Shown piece by piece: positions 33,974 through 42,880 of a DNA stretch of 64,000 nucleotides. A program made the position numbers and the translations under genes. The stretch is taken from NCBI GenBank assembly GCA_900770395.1, contig CAAGKM010000015.1, positions 62,001 to 126,000 on the forward strand, written 5' to 3'. The notes beneath the pieces are model-generated. The model ran no database searches and was not told the origin of the DNA. It was given only the letters and a program-made list of their open reading frames with translations. Within the stretch, counting starts at the first letter, position 1. Every line of letters starts with the position of its first letter. Source of the stretch: an uncultured Prevotella sp. GTDB taxonomy: Bacteria > Bacteroidota > Bacteroidia > Bacteroidales > Bacteroidaceae.

Positions 33974-34807
33974 TTAGTTGTTTTCCAATTGTGCTATTCT
34001 CTCTGATATCTCCTTAATCGCAGTCTCATACTGCTCGGCGCTGGGCACTCCGTGGTGCCACTTTGCCACATTCTCCATATACGACACACCCTTGCCTTTT
34101 GTTGTGTTGGAGATGAGCAGGTGCGGACGGTGGTTGCTGTAGTCAATGCCGTTGAAGGTAGCAACGATGTCTTCTATCTCGTCACCGTTCATCTCCTTCA
34201 CGTCCCAGCCGAATGCCGTCCAGCGGTCGCGTATGCTGTCGAGCGACATCACGTTCTCGGTGTTGCCGCTAATCTGCAGGTGGTTGCGGTCGATGATTGC
34301 CACGAGGTTGTCCAGCTTGTAATGGCTTGCAGCCATTGCTGCCTCATAGATAGAGCCCTCGCCCTGCTCGCCGTCGCCCATCAGCACGTATGTCTTGTAG
34401 TCTTTCTTGTCCATCTTCGCAGCTATCGACATGCCCACGCCGATTGACAGACCGTGACCCAGTGCGCCTGTGTTCACCTCGATGCCCGGCACCTCGATTG
34501 TTGGGTGACCTGACAGTATTGACTTATACTTGCCTAATGTCTCCAGCACTCCGGGAGCGATGAAGCCTTTCGACTCTAAAGTTACATAGAGTGACTCCAC
34601 ACAGTGACCCTTGCTCAGAACAAAGCGGTCGCGGTTCTCATCCTTTGGCGCATCGGCATTGACACGCATAACCTCATGATACAGTACGGTCATCACATTC
34701 AAGCATGACAGGTCGCCGCCTATATGCCCAGCCTTGGCATTATAGACAATCTCCATCAGACGCTTGCGGTTTTTCTCTGATTGCAGTTTAAGTTTTTGTA
34801 TTTCCAT
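33974..34807 (-). CDS. Transketolase N-terminal-type subunit (thiamine-diphosphate binding)
   Basis: 277 residues with the PP domain: AGHIGGDLSCLNVMTVLYH, GALGHGLSIGVGMSIAAKMD, MGDGEQGEGSIYEAAMAAS (GDG...N-type TPP motif with DNLVAIIDRN). First gene of the four-gene sugar operon. No Bacteroidota -7 element was found upstream; the gap to 35104 is AT-rich, with a small hairpin (CTAAGG/CCTTAG near 34890) and a weak terminator-like stem near 34970. Confidence 0.9.
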   Translation of the reverse strand: MEIQKLKLQSEKNRKRLMEIVYNAKAGHIGGDLSCLNVMTVLYHEVMRVNADAPKDENRDRFVLSKGHCVESLYVTLESKGFIAPGVLETLGKYKSILSGHPTIEVPGIEVNTGALGHGLSIGVGMSIAAKMDKKDYKTYVLMGDGEQGEGSIYEAAMAASHYKLDNLVAIIDRNHLQISGNTENVMSLDSIRDRWTAFGWDVKEMNGDEIEDIVATFNGIDYSNHRPHLLISNTTKGKGVSYMENVAKWHHGVPSAEQYETAIKEISERIAQLENN

Positions 34808-35079
34808 AAATACCTACATTAATTTGTTTTGCAATTATTTTATTTTTAGTAATTTGTCTTGCTGTTATTTCGTTTCACACTAAGGCACTTTTTACCTTAG
34901 ACTGTTATAATGACGTTTTCGTTTTGTTATTGTACTGCCATTTTATATATTAAATTAATGCTCGTGTGTGCGAGGTTTTTTAATATGATTTTGAATATTT
35001 AGTTAGTGAGTTTTATTCTGTCAACAGGTAAAAAACATTAAATTTGTTCTCTTTATTTTGCATTGTCCCCGTTTATTCG

Positions 35080-35087
35080 TAACTTTG
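35080..35087 (+). promoter_or_regulatory. -7 promoter element (TAACTTTG) of ftsY
   Basis: TAACTTTG 17 bases before the ATG at 35105; it excludes the longer start at 35063. Confidence 0.7.
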
Positions 35088-35104
35088 TACAAAAATATTG
35101 CAAT

Positions 35105-36058
35105 ATGGGATTTTTTGGATTTTTTAATAAGGAGAAAAAGGAAACGCTCGATAAGGGACTGGAGAAGACCAAGACCAGCGTTTTCGATAAGATTGCGCGC
35201 GCCGTTGCCGGTAAGAGCAAGGTGGATGATGAGGTGCTCGACAATCTGGAGGAGGTACTGATAACAAGTGATGTGGGAGTGGACACCACTCTTAAGATTA
35301 TTGAGCGCATCGAGGCTCGCGTGGCTCGCGATAAGTATGTGAGTACAAGTGAACTGAATGGTATTCTGCGCGATGAGATTGCAGCATTGCTTTCGGAAAA
35401 CAATACCGGCGACAATGAGTCGTGGGACTTCCCCACTGACCATAAGCCATACGTGATTCTCGTTGTTGGAGTGAACGGAGTAGGCAAGACCACAACCATA
35501 GGCAAGCTGGCATGGCAGTTCAAGCAGGCTGGTAAGAAGGTTTATCTTGGTGCTGCTGATACATTCCGCGCAGCAGCCGTGGAGCAGATTTGCGTCTGGG
35601 GCGAGCGTGTAGGGGTGCCCGTGATAAAGCAGCAGATGGGTGCCGACCCTGCAAGTGTGGCGTTCGATACGCTTAGCAGTGCAAAGGCAAACGGTGCCGA
35701 TGTGGTGATAATTGATACCGCAGGCCGTCTGCACAACAAGGTTGGACTGATGAACGAGCTGAAGAAGATTAAGGATGTAATGAAGAAAGTGATGCCCGAG
35801 GCTCCCGATGAGGTGATGCTCGTGCTCGATGGCTCCACTGGTCAGAATGCCTTTGAGCAGGCAAAGCAGTTTGCTGCAGTAACAACAATATCATCGCTTG
35901 CCATCACAAAGCTTGACGGCACAGCCAAGGGCGGTGTGGTGATAGGTATCAGTGACCAGCTGAAGGTGCCTGTGAAGTATATCGGACTGGGCGAGGGTAT
36001 GACCGACCTGCAGCTGTTCGACAAGCGTCAGTTTGTGGACTCGCTTTTCAAGAGTTAG
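35105..36058 (+). CDS. ftsY: Signal recognition particle receptor FtsY
   Basis: 317 residues. NG GTPase of the SRP receptor: helical N domain to about 95, then P-loop GVNGVGKTTTIGKLA, DTFRAAAVEQ, DTAGRLHN and TKLDGTAKGG, ending GEGMTDLQLFD. Docks ribosome-SRP complexes to the inner membrane for co-translational insertion. It lacks the long acidic A domain of E. coli FtsY, as usual in Bacteroidota. The start follows the -7 element by 17 bases. Confidence 0.97.
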   Translation: MGFFGFFNKEKKETLDKGLEKTKTSVFDKIARAVAGKSKVDDEVLDNLEEVLITSDVGVDTTLKIIERIEARVARDKYVSTSELNGILRDEIAALLSENNTGDNESWDFPTDHKPYVILVVGVNGVGKTTTIGKLAWQFKQAGKKVYLGAADTFRAAAVEQICVWGERVGVPVIKQQMGADPASVAFDTLSSAKANGADVVIIDTAGRLHNKVGLMNELKKIKDVMKKVMPEAPDEVMLVLDGSTGQNAFEQAKQFAAVTTISSLAITKLDGTAKGGVVIGISDQLKVPVKYIGLGEGMTDLQLFDKRQFVDSLFKS

Positions 36059-36069
36059 GGAGTGAAACT

Positions 36070-36182
36070 TTAGGCACGGATTACACGGAAAACACGGATT
36101 ACTGAAAGAATCTGTGACCGCAAAGCTGATGAACTCTTATAAAAAGAGAGCAATGTGTGAGTAAATCCGTGTAATCCGTGCC
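36070..36182. repeat. REPIN-like inverted repeat, copy C, expanded centre
   Basis: Arm TTAGGCACGGATTACACGGA (36070-36089) and partial complement TCCGTGTAATCCGTGCC (36166-36182). The centre is 76 bases and contains a small CTCTT/AAGAG hairpin near 36133-36147. It sits between ftsY and rimO, which run in the same direction. Confidence 0.8.
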
Positions 36183-36229
36183 CCAAAAAGAGGTGCAGCC
36201 GAGACTGCGAAACTTAAATTCTTTTCTGA

Positions 36230-37528
36230 ATGAAAAAGAAAACCATCGACATAATAACCTTAGGGTGTTCTAAAAATCTTGTTGACAGCGAGACGATTAT
36301 GACACTCTTTGAGCAAAACGGATATAAGTGTACCCATGACAGTGAGCAGCCCGAGGGCGACATCGTGGTGGTGAACACCTGCGGATTTATTGAGGATGCC
36401 AAGCAGGAGAGCATCGACACGATACTTGAGCTGGCACAGGCAAAGGATGAGGGCATGATAGAGCAGCTGTATGTCATGGGCTGTCTGTCGCAGCGCTACC
36501 GTGAGGAGCTTAAGGCGGAAATTCCGCAGGTGGACCGCTGGTATGGAAAGTTTGACTATAAGCAGCTCATCACCGACCTTGCCGCTGACAATGCGACAAC
36601 ATGCAGCGGAGTGAGACACATAACAACCCCAAAGCATTACGCATATATTAAAATCAGTGAGGGATGCGACCGTCACTGCGCCTATTGTGCAATACCGATT
36701 ATGACGGGCCGTCACGTCAGCCGTCCGATGGACGAGATACTCGATGAGGTGAGAATGCTTGTGGCAAATGGCACAAGAGAGTTTCAGGTGATAGCCCAGG
36801 AGTTGACATACTACGGTGTGGACATCAACGGCAAGCAGGGTATTGATGAGCTTATCGACCGCATGGCGCAGATAGAGGGTGTGGAGTGGATAAGGCTGCA
36901 CTATGCTTATCCCGCACATTTCCCATGGAACCTGTTAGAGGTGATGAACAAGCACAAGAATGTGTGCAAGTATCTTGACATAGCATTGCAGCACATTTCG
37001 GACAATATGCTGAGCCGCATGCGCCGCAATGTCAGCAAGGATGACACCTATAAACTGATTGAGCGAATGCGCCGTGAAGTGCCTGGAATACATCTGCGCA
37101 CAACACTGATGGTGGGATTTCCCGGTGAGACGGATGAGGACTTCAACGAGCTTGTGGAGTTTGTGAAGTGGGCGCGCTTTGAACGTATGGGTGCCTTTGC
37201 CTACAGCGAGGAGGAAGGCACATACTCAGCCGACAACTATAAGGATGATGTGCCTGCCGAGGTGAAGCAGAAGAGGCTTGACAAGCTTATGCGCATACAG
37301 CAACGCATAAGCGGAGAGATAGAGGCGGAGAAAGTGGGCAAGACCATGCGTGTGGTAATCGACCGCATTGAGGGTGACTACTATATAGGACGCACGGAGT
37401 TCTGCTCACCAGAGGTAGACCCTGAGGTGCTCATCCCAATAGGAGAAAAAGAACTGCAAATAGGTGCTTTCTATAATGCGAGAATTACCGACTCAGAGGA
37501 TTTCGACCTCTATGCAGTCATTTTATAA
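36230..37528 (+). CDS. rimO: Ribosomal protein S12 methylthiotransferase RimO
   Basis: 432 residues. N-terminal UPF0004/MTTase domain with TLGCSKNLVDSE and VVNTCGFIEDA (cluster cysteines), the radical-SAM motif C146-x3-C150-x2-C153 (GCDRHCAYC), and a C-terminal TRAM domain. It adds a methylthio group to an aspartate of ribosomal protein S12 using two iron-sulfur clusters. The VNTCGF and PGETDEDF signatures favour RimO over MiaB. Followed after 18 bases by an HU gene. Confidence 0.95.
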   Translation: MKKKTIDIITLGCSKNLVDSETIMTLFEQNGYKCTHDSEQPEGDIVVVNTCGFIEDAKQESIDTILELAQAKDEGMIEQLYVMGCLSQRYREELKAEIPQVDRWYGKFDYKQLITDLAADNATTCSGVRHITTPKHYAYIKISEGCDRHCAYCAIPIMTGRHVSRPMDEILDEVRMLVANGTREFQVIAQELTYYGVDINGKQGIDELIDRMAQIEGVEWIRLHYAYPAHFPWNLLEVMNKHKNVCKYLDIALQHISDNMLSRMRRNVSKDDTYKLIERMRREVPGIHLRTTLMVGFPGETDEDFNELVEFVKWARFERMGAFAYSEEEGTYSADNYKDDVPAEVKQKRLDKLMRIQQRISGEIEAEKVGKTMRVVIDRIEGDYYIGRTEFCSPEVDPEVLIPIGEKELQIGAFYNARITDSEDFDLYAVIL

Positions 37529-37546
37529 CCAAGCAACATACTCTCT

Positions 37547-37828
37547 ATGAACAACAAGGAATTTATAAGCGAACTTTCCGTAAGGATGGGATATTCACCT
37601 GCTGAGACACAGCGGATGGTTGTCTCTGTTATCGATGCCGCAGCAGACTCACTGCAGAATGGTGACACTCTTACTGTGCCTAATTTCGGAACGTTCGACG
37701 TGAAGAAGAAGATGGAGCGCATTATAGTAAATCCTGCCACACAGCAGCGTATGCTTGTGCCCCCGAAGCTGGTGCTTGGGTTTAAGGCTGTGCCACGGTT
37801 GAAAGATAAAATCAAAGGAGGAAAGTGA
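37547..37828 (+). CDS. HU/IHF-family DNA-binding protein
   Basis: 93 residues, the normal length. Helices 1-45 (FISELSVRMGYSPAETQRMV), beta core (DTLTVPNFGTFDVKKK), the DNA-contacting arm (ERIIVNPATQQRMLVPPKLVLGFKA) and basic tail. Its TGA stop overlaps the next gene's ATG, so it is translationally coupled to the membrane-linked HU-like protein and may form a heterodimer with it. Confidence 0.92.
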   Translation: MNNKEFISELSVRMGYSPAETQRMVVSVIDAAADSLQNGDTLTVPNFGTFDVKKKMERIIVNPATQQRMLVPPKLVLGFKAVPRLKDKIKGGK

Positions 37829-39066
37829 TGGGAAAGATTTCGTTTTATGAGATGGCGCGTGTGCTTGTGGAGCATAATGGGCTCGAGCCAAACATTGCCA
37901 ACGAGTTTGTCAAGACTATGTTTGACATCATTCAGGAGCGCCTCACCATTGATCAGCAGGTGAAAGTGAAAGGACTTGGCACCTTTAAGATAGTGGAGGT
38001 GGAACCACGTGAGAGCATCAATGTAAACACTGGTGAGCGTATACTGATAGAGGGACATTCTAAGATATCATTCACTCCTGATTCTACGATGAAGGAGTTG
38101 ATAAATAAGCCATTCTCACAGTTTGAGACGGTGGTGCTTAACGATGGAGTCAACTTTGAGGATGCTAAAACAGAGGAGCAGCCGCAGGTTGAGGCTGGGC
38201 AGTCTGTTGTTGATGAAGTACAATCTACAGTTGCTGAAGAGCCAGAACTCCCCGTTGTCGTTGAGGAAGAGGCTCCAGTTGTAATTGAGGAAGAGACTCC
38301 TGTTGTCGCTGAAAAAGAGGTTTCTGCGGTTGTTGAAAAAGAGGTTTCTGCGGTTGTTGAAAAAGAATCTCCGGCAGTTGTTGAGGAAGAGCCTCCGGTG
38401 GTCGTTGAGGAGCCCGAGCCTCCTGTGGTTAAAGAAGAACCAGAGGTTGTTGAGGAACGTCCATCTGTCGTTGAGCAGGAAGAGTCGGTCAGTTATGCTG
38501 ATGAGGAGACTGAGAGCCGTTTGCCGTCACACTTCAAACCTGTATTGATACACCTTATATATATTATAGTGGTGGCTGCGCTGGCAGGCTGGGGTGGTTA
38601 TTGGTATGGTAAAAGCTCTGCTGAAAAGGAGATAGCTGCCAATAAGGTGGTGCAGGCTCCACGTAAGAGGACTGTAGTGAGAAAGACGGTTATGACTGAG
38701 CCTGTGGAGAAGCAAGATACAATGCGTAAAGATTCTGTAGCTGCTGTTCCCTCAGCTTCAGGTTCTTCTGTGAAAAAAGAAGAGACGAAGGCGGTGGAGA
38801 AAACTCCGCAAGATGACTATGCAAAATATGCTAAGATGGATGTCAGAGTGCGTACTGGAGCATACGTGATTGTAGGTGAGAAAGGCACCGAGAGGGTTAG
38901 GAAAGGTGAGACAGTGGCACATCTTTCGCGGCGAATCTTAGGTGAAGGCATGGAGTGTTACATCGAGGTGTTCAACAATATCACAGCCGATACGCCTTTG
39001 AAAGAGGGACAGGAATTAAAGATACCAGAACTGAGACTGAAGAAGAGCCTTCAGCGTAAAAAATAG
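37828..39066 (+). CDS. HU domain fused to acidic repeats, membrane helix and LysM-like end
   Basis: 412 residues (ATG at 37828; the GTG at 37825 is less likely). Residues 1-95: HU fold (ISFYEMARVLVEHN, VKVKGLGTFKIVEVEPRES, GHSKISFTPDSTMKE). Residues about 105-225: Glu/Val/Pro-rich repeats, including EKEVSAVV units. Residues about 237-260: one membrane helix (LIHLIYIIVVAALAGWGGYW). After a basic, then Ser/Lys/Glu-rich linker, residues about 340-405 form a LysM-like domain (VRKGETVAHLSRRILG, LKEGQELKIPEL). So DNA-binding would face the cytoplasm and the last domain the periplasm, a nucleoid-to-wall tether. Topology is inferred. Confidence 0.8.
   Translation: MGKISFYEMARVLVEHNGLEPNIANEFVKTMFDIIQERLTIDQQVKVKGLGTFKIVEVEPRESINVNTGERILIEGHSKISFTPDSTMKELINKPFSQFETVVLNDGVNFEDAKTEEQPQVEAGQSVVDEVQSTVAEEPELPVVVEEEAPVVIEEETPVVAEKEVSAVVEKEVSAVVEKESPAVVEEEPPVVVEEPEPPVVKEEPEVVEERPSVVEQEESVSYADEETESRLPSHFKPVLIHLIYIIVVAALAGWGGYWYGKSSAEKEIAANKVVQAPRKRTVVRKTVMTEPVEKQDTMRKDSVAAVPSASGSSVKKEETKAVEKTPQDDYAKYAKMDVRVRTGAYVIVGEKGTERVRKGETVAHLSRRILGEGMECYIEVFNNITADTPLKEGQELKIPELRLKKSLQRKK
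38311..38382 (+). repeat. In-frame 24-bp tandem repeats in the acidic linker
   Basis: Units at 38311-38334 and 38335-38358 are identical, with a diverged third at 38359-38382, encoding EKEVSAVV repeats. They can gain or lose units in frame and so change linker length. Confidence 0.85.
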
Positions 39067-39145
39067 AGAATACTCATGACTTCAGTACCTATGAAATTAA
39101 TTACTAAAAGATGTGAATTTATTTGTGCATGTCATTATTTATAGG

Positions 39146-39153
39146 TATTTTTG
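39146..39153 (+). promoter_or_regulatory. -33/-7 promoter of the rubrerythrin gene
   Basis: TATTTTTG with TTTG at 39122-39125, a 20-base gap, 47 bases before the ATG. Confidence 0.65.
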
Positions 39154-39199
39154 CAGTTGATAAGAATGAATATAGATAACAATTTAAAATTAAAGAACT

Positions 39200-39751
39200 A
39201 TGAATAAGAAATTTATCTGTGCCGTTTGCGGTTACATTCATGAGGGAACAGAGGCTCCCGAGAAGTGTCCTCTTTGTGGTGCTCCTGCATCTAAATTCTC
39301 AGAGATGAAAGAGTCTGAGGGTCTGTCATTCGAGACAGAGCATGTTATTGGCGTTGCCAAGGGTTGCGATGAGGAGATGATTAAGGACCTCAATGCTCAC
39401 TTCAACGGTGAGTGTACTGAGGTTGGTATGTATCTTGCTATGAGCCGTCAGGCTGATCGCGAGGGCTACCCAGAGATAGCTGAGGCTTTCAAGCGTTATG
39501 CTTTTGAGGAGGCTGAGCACGCTTCTAAGTTTGCTGAGCTCTTGGGCGATGTTGTTTGGGACACCAAGACCAACCTTGAGAAGCGTATGGCTGCTGAGAG
39601 CGGTGCTTGCGCTGACAAGTTCCGTATCGCAAAGAATGCCAAGGCTCAGAACCTTGATGCTATCCACGACACTGTTCATGAGATGGCTAAGGACGAGGCT
39701 CGTCACGGTCAGGGCTTCCAGGGGCTCTACAACCGTTACTTCAAGAAGTAA
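39200..39751 (+). CDS. Reverse rubrerythrin (rubredoxin domain first)
   Basis: 183 residues. Rubredoxin-like iron site at the N-terminus (CAVCGYIHEG, CPLCGAP), then a ferritin-like diiron four-helix part with ExxxE/ExxH pairs (GECTEVGMYLAMSRQADREG, FAFEEAEHASKF-like segment, MAKDEARHG). Reverse rubrerythrins act as NADH-linked peroxidases in anaerobes. Single-gene unit with promoter and terminator, fits an oxygen-stress gene of an anaerobe. Confidence 0.92.
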   Translation: MNKKFICAVCGYIHEGTEAPEKCPLCGAPASKFSEMKESEGLSFETEHVIGVAKGCDEEMIKDLNAHFNGECTEVGMYLAMSRQADREGYPEIAEAFKRYAFEEAEHASKFAELLGDVVWDTKTNLEKRMAAESGACADKFRIAKNAKAQNLDAIHDTVHEMAKDEARHGQGFQGLYNRYFKK

Positions 39752-39782
39752 TATCGGTTTTATCCCATATAAATAATAATAT

Positions 39783-39812
39783 AAGGTACGTGCGCATGCG
39801 CGTACCTTAATT
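39783..39812 (+). terminator. Terminator after rubrerythrin
   Basis: AAGGTACG (39783-39790) and CGTACCTT (39801-39808) with further GC pairing inside, then AATTATT. Confidence 0.75.
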
Positions 39813-39858
39813 ATTATATATACACAATAAAACGACAAAGCGAACGTTTTATAATTAT

Positions 39859-41340
39859 ATGACGAGACGACTATTTTATATCTTTATGATACTTGCCGCC
39901 GTTGTGGCATGCAGTGATGATGACGATTTCTCGGCATCAAGTGGTTATGTGCTTGCTCTTCCTGCCGATACAGTCAGGATGGATACCGTGTTCAGCAATG
40001 TTCCTTCGAGCACTTACAGCTTTTGGGTGCATAATCGTGGAGATAAGGGAGTACGTATATCGAGTGCCCGGCTGGAGCATGGCAACCAGAGTGGCTTCCG
40101 TGTGAATGTTGACGGTGTTTATCTTGACAATGCCAACGGCAGCATAGCTCATGACTTTGAGGTGCGCAAGGGGGACAGTATTCGTGTATGGGTGGAATAC
40201 ACTCTGCGGGCTACAGGTAAGCCTGAGCCTCAGTCTGTTGACGATAATCTTTGTTTCAAGCTCGAGAGTGGAGTGGAGCAGAAGATAAATCTTTCGGCAT
40301 GGGCTTGGGATGCCGACATGGTTGACAGTCTTATTGTGGCTGATGACATGACGATAGCGAGCAGCAAACCTTATGTGGTGCGCCGTGGTGTAAAGGTTGA
40401 GGAGGGCAGAACGCTCACCATTGCCGGCGGCACAATAATGTTCTTCCACGCTGATGCCGGGGTGGATGTTTATGGCCGTCTTGTCATTGACGGTAAGGCA
40501 GGCAACGAGGTGGTGATGCGTGGCGACCGTCTTGACCACATGTTCGACTATCTGCCTTACGACCGTGTGAGCGGTCAGTGGCGTGGTCTGCATTTCTTCG
40601 AAAGCTCTATGGACAACAGCATATCTTACGCTGATATCCATAGTTGCAAGGATGCTATAGTGTGTGACTCTGCCGCCATTGACGACAACGCTCTGCGTAT
40701 TGACATCAACCATACCACCATCCACAACTGCGAGGGGTACGGAGTTTTAGCATTCAATAGCAATATCGCAATCTCAAACACTCAGATAAGCAACACCTTT
40801 GGCGACTGCCTCGCTGTATATGGCGGCAAGTGCGATGTGATGTATACCACTCTTGCGCAGTTCTATCCATTTGACGCAAGGCGTGGAGTAGCTTTAAGGT
40901 TTGCCAATACCTATAACGGTTATGATTATCCGCTCACAAATCTTAGCCTTACTAACAGTATTGTCACAGGCTATAGTGCTGATGAGCTTATGGGTGAGAG
41001 AGACACCGAGAATGAGGATTTGCCATTTGAGTATCGTTTCGCAAACACTCTGCTGCGTACTCCTGCTGTAACAGAGAAGGATGAGGAATATAAGAATTTC
41101 GTAGATGTGATATTTGAGTCGGAGGATGATGATGTATTTGGCAAACAGCATTTTGCCAACATCGATGAGGACAATCTCTATTACGATTTCCACCTTAGCG
41201 GGAAGTCACCTCTTATAGGCAAGGCTGTGCCAATGGCAACATTCGTTGATGACCGTGAGGGTAATCCCCGCTCTGCCGATGCTCCTACGCTGGGATGCTA
41301 TGAAATAGCGGTTCCTGTAAAAGACGATTCTGAGCAATAA
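39859..41340 (+). CDS. Surface lipoprotein with parallel beta-helix body
   Basis: 493 residues. Lipobox VVAC then SDDDD, a surface-export signal. N-terminal beta domain to about 170, then a repeat region with short strands typical of a right-handed beta-helix (GRTLTIAGGTIMFF, GRLVIDGKAG, WRGLHFFESSMDNSISYADI, HTTIHNCEGYGVLAFNSNIAISNTQI), ending in the DxGA-like segment GNPRSADAPTLGCYE. The ending resembles choice-of-anchor beta-helix proteins. Could bind or cleave polysaccharide, but no catalytic residues can be named. Closed by a strong terminator. Confidence 0.75.
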   Translation: MTRRLFYIFMILAAVVACSDDDDFSASSGYVLALPADTVRMDTVFSNVPSSTYSFWVHNRGDKGVRISSARLEHGNQSGFRVNVDGVYLDNANGSIAHDFEVRKGDSIRVWVEYTLRATGKPEPQSVDDNLCFKLESGVEQKINLSAWAWDADMVDSLIVADDMTIASSKPYVVRRGVKVEEGRTLTIAGGTIMFFHADAGVDVYGRLVIDGKAGNEVVMRGDRLDHMFDYLPYDRVSGQWRGLHFFESSMDNSISYADIHSCKDAIVCDSAAIDDNALRIDINHTTIHNCEGYGVLAFNSNIAISNTQISNTFGDCLAVYGGKCDVMYTTLAQFYPFDARRGVALRFANTYNGYDYPLTNLSLTNSIVTGYSADELMGERDTENEDLPFEYRFANTLLRTPAVTEKDEEYKNFVDVIFESEDDDVFGKQHFANIDEDNLYYDFHLSGKSPLIGKAVPMATFVDDREGNPRSADAPTLGCYEIAVPVKDDSEQ

Positions 41341-41342
41341 AA

Positions 41343-41386
41343 ACAGTAAGTGGCTGCACCATTCGATGCAGCCGCTTACTGTTTTA
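41343..41386. terminator. Bidirectional terminator between convergent genes
   Basis: Arms ACAGTAAGTGGCTGCA (41343-41358) and TGCAGCCGCTTACTGT (41367-41382), one G-T pair, 8-base loop, TTTT after and AAAA before. Confidence 0.9.
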
Positions 41387-41431
41387 TATATTCTTATTCT
41401 GTTATTTTCACATTCTCCGTCCTGAACGTGA

Positions 41432-42763
41432 CTATTTTCTCAACGCCTTGCTGTTGTCCTTTAGCCACGAGCATCTTTTACCCCAATCCTCAATGATTTC
41501 CTTGCGGAACTTGAAAATAGTGGCGGCACCTTGATTGCCGTCATGGAAAAGCGCAGCGTCCGTCCTGTCCGACCACCATTGGGATCCCACCTTATAGTCG
41601 GTGTCGCGGTGCTTGCCGGGGAATGCGTTGTCGATGGTGATGAATCCCTTTTGCTCTGGGAATCCATTTATCTCAGATGTGATGGTATATGGTTGTGTGC
41701 CCGTTTTATATGTGCTGTATCTTACCATGTAATTACCGTTGCCCAGATAATATCCCCGCCAGTTTTGCTTGGCAATGTTGAGCGTGATGCACTCGTCGCC
41801 CACATTCAAGTTCTTGTTCACAGGACCTTTGACGTGCCACTCTATAATGGAATAAATCTGCGCCGTGTCCTTCGCAGTAGTAGTGTGGTGGAACACGCGG
41901 CGCGGAGTGTATGAATAGCGCTCAAAGCTTCCGCCCCACGATTCCTTCTCAGGATTGGCAGGGTCGCCGTCCATCATATACAGCAGTGATGGTGTGTCGC
42001 CAAGTTTCGGCTTTCCTTGCAGATAGTTGTAGAAGTCGGCTCCAAGATATCCGTTACCCTTTACATAGTGGTCATAGAATCCGCCGTTCCACTGGTCGGG
42101 CTTCTTATATTTCGCAATGAAACTCCTGTATGTCGAGTTGTTCTCTATCATCCATATATCGGGAAAGTTCTCAATGATATATGTGTATGCGTTGATGCCC
42201 CACTTCTTGTTTGGACCTCCAATCCAGTAGATGCGTATCTTTGGGGCTATTTCCGGAGCGTCATGCAGTGCTTGCGCCACATCGTCGAGACATCCCCATA
42301 CAAGGACATACAGAGGACGATGTGTCTGTTTGTTGGCACATCTCACAATCCATTCCGATCCCTCTGTTGGCTCTGCATATCCTGCAAACGGCACAGAACC
42401 GTGTCGTCCCTGCTTAGTGATTGAGCGCAGATACTCGGGCGAAGGATAATAGGTGTTGGGCAATTTCGCCTCGTTGTTGTGCTTCTTCAGGTTAGGCAGG
42501 TCTTGCTCATATATATCAATCATGCGCAGTATCTCGCTTTTATTTCCCTCACCGAACGACGGTGAGGAGATGAGTCCCTCACAGTCGAACTCATTACAAT
42601 ACAGCAGATAGTGCATCATCGACTGATTATCGTCAGGGTCTGTGCCTCCGATGTCGGTGCTTATCAGGATGCGTGGTTTTTCTGTTACTGGCTGCTGGGC
42701 AAACACCATAGCCGGCAGCATTAATGCCGATGTAATAAATGTTATTAATGTAGATTTGTTCAT
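41432..42763 (-). CDS. Exported nucleoside-hydrolase-like (DUF1593) protein
   Basis: 443 residues with signal peptide (ends VFAQ). Nucleoside-hydrolase-like first half with ILISTDIGGTDPDDNQS (the Asp cluster that binds calcium in the fold), LVWGCLDDVAQAL and IRIYWIGGPNKKW; beta-sandwich second half (QNWRGYYLGNGNYMV, ITIDNAFPGKHRD). Members of this family occur with polysaccharide-use genes and may cleave N- or O-glycosidic bonds; substrate unknown. Single gene between two terminators. Confidence 0.8.
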   Translation of the reverse strand: MNKSTLITFITSALMLPAMVFAQQPVTEKPRILISTDIGGTDPDDNQSMMHYLLYCNEFDCEGLISSPSFGEGNKSEILRMIDIYEQDLPNLKKHNNEAKLPNTYYPSPEYLRSITKQGRHGSVPFAGYAEPTEGSEWIVRCANKQTHRPLYVLVWGCLDDVAQALHDAPEIAPKIRIYWIGGPNKKWGINAYTYIIENFPDIWMIENNSTYRSFIAKYKKPDQWNGGFYDHYVKGNGYLGADFYNYLQGKPKLGDTPSLLYMMDGDPANPEKESWGGSFERYSYTPRRVFHHTTTAKDTAQIYSIIEWHVKGPVNKNLNVGDECITLNIAKQNWRGYYLGNGNYMVRYSTYKTGTQPYTITSEINGFPEQKGFITIDNAFPGKHRDTDYKVGSQWWSDRTDAALFHDGNQGAATIFKFRKEIIEDWGKRCSWLKDNSKALRK

Positions 42764-42808
42764 AATAGTTTGTTTATTTATTGTTTCACTGTATGATTGA
42801 TACGCAGA

Positions 42809-42838
42809 AATCCCACTCTCCGTGGGGACAGTGGGATT
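42809..42838 (-). terminator. Terminator of the rplU-rpmA operon
   Basis: AATCCCACT (42809-42817) and AGTGGGATT (42830-42838), 9-bp stem; on the minus strand it is followed by TTCTG. It stands 43 bases past the rpmA stop. Confidence 0.7.
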
Positions 42839-42880
42839 CTGTTGTTTGTTTGGAATAAATTTTTCTTTTATGAAAAAATG

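Noticed and set aside
34889..34990. Terminator or promoter in the gap between the transketolase gene and ftsY
   Set aside because: Only short stems (CTAAGG/CCTTAG, CTCG/CGAG) are present and there is no upstream plus-strand gene to end; left as weak structure.
35063..35104. Longer start for ftsY
   Set aside because: The -7 promoter element at 35080-35087 lies inside the extension, and the family start is MGFFGFF at 35105.
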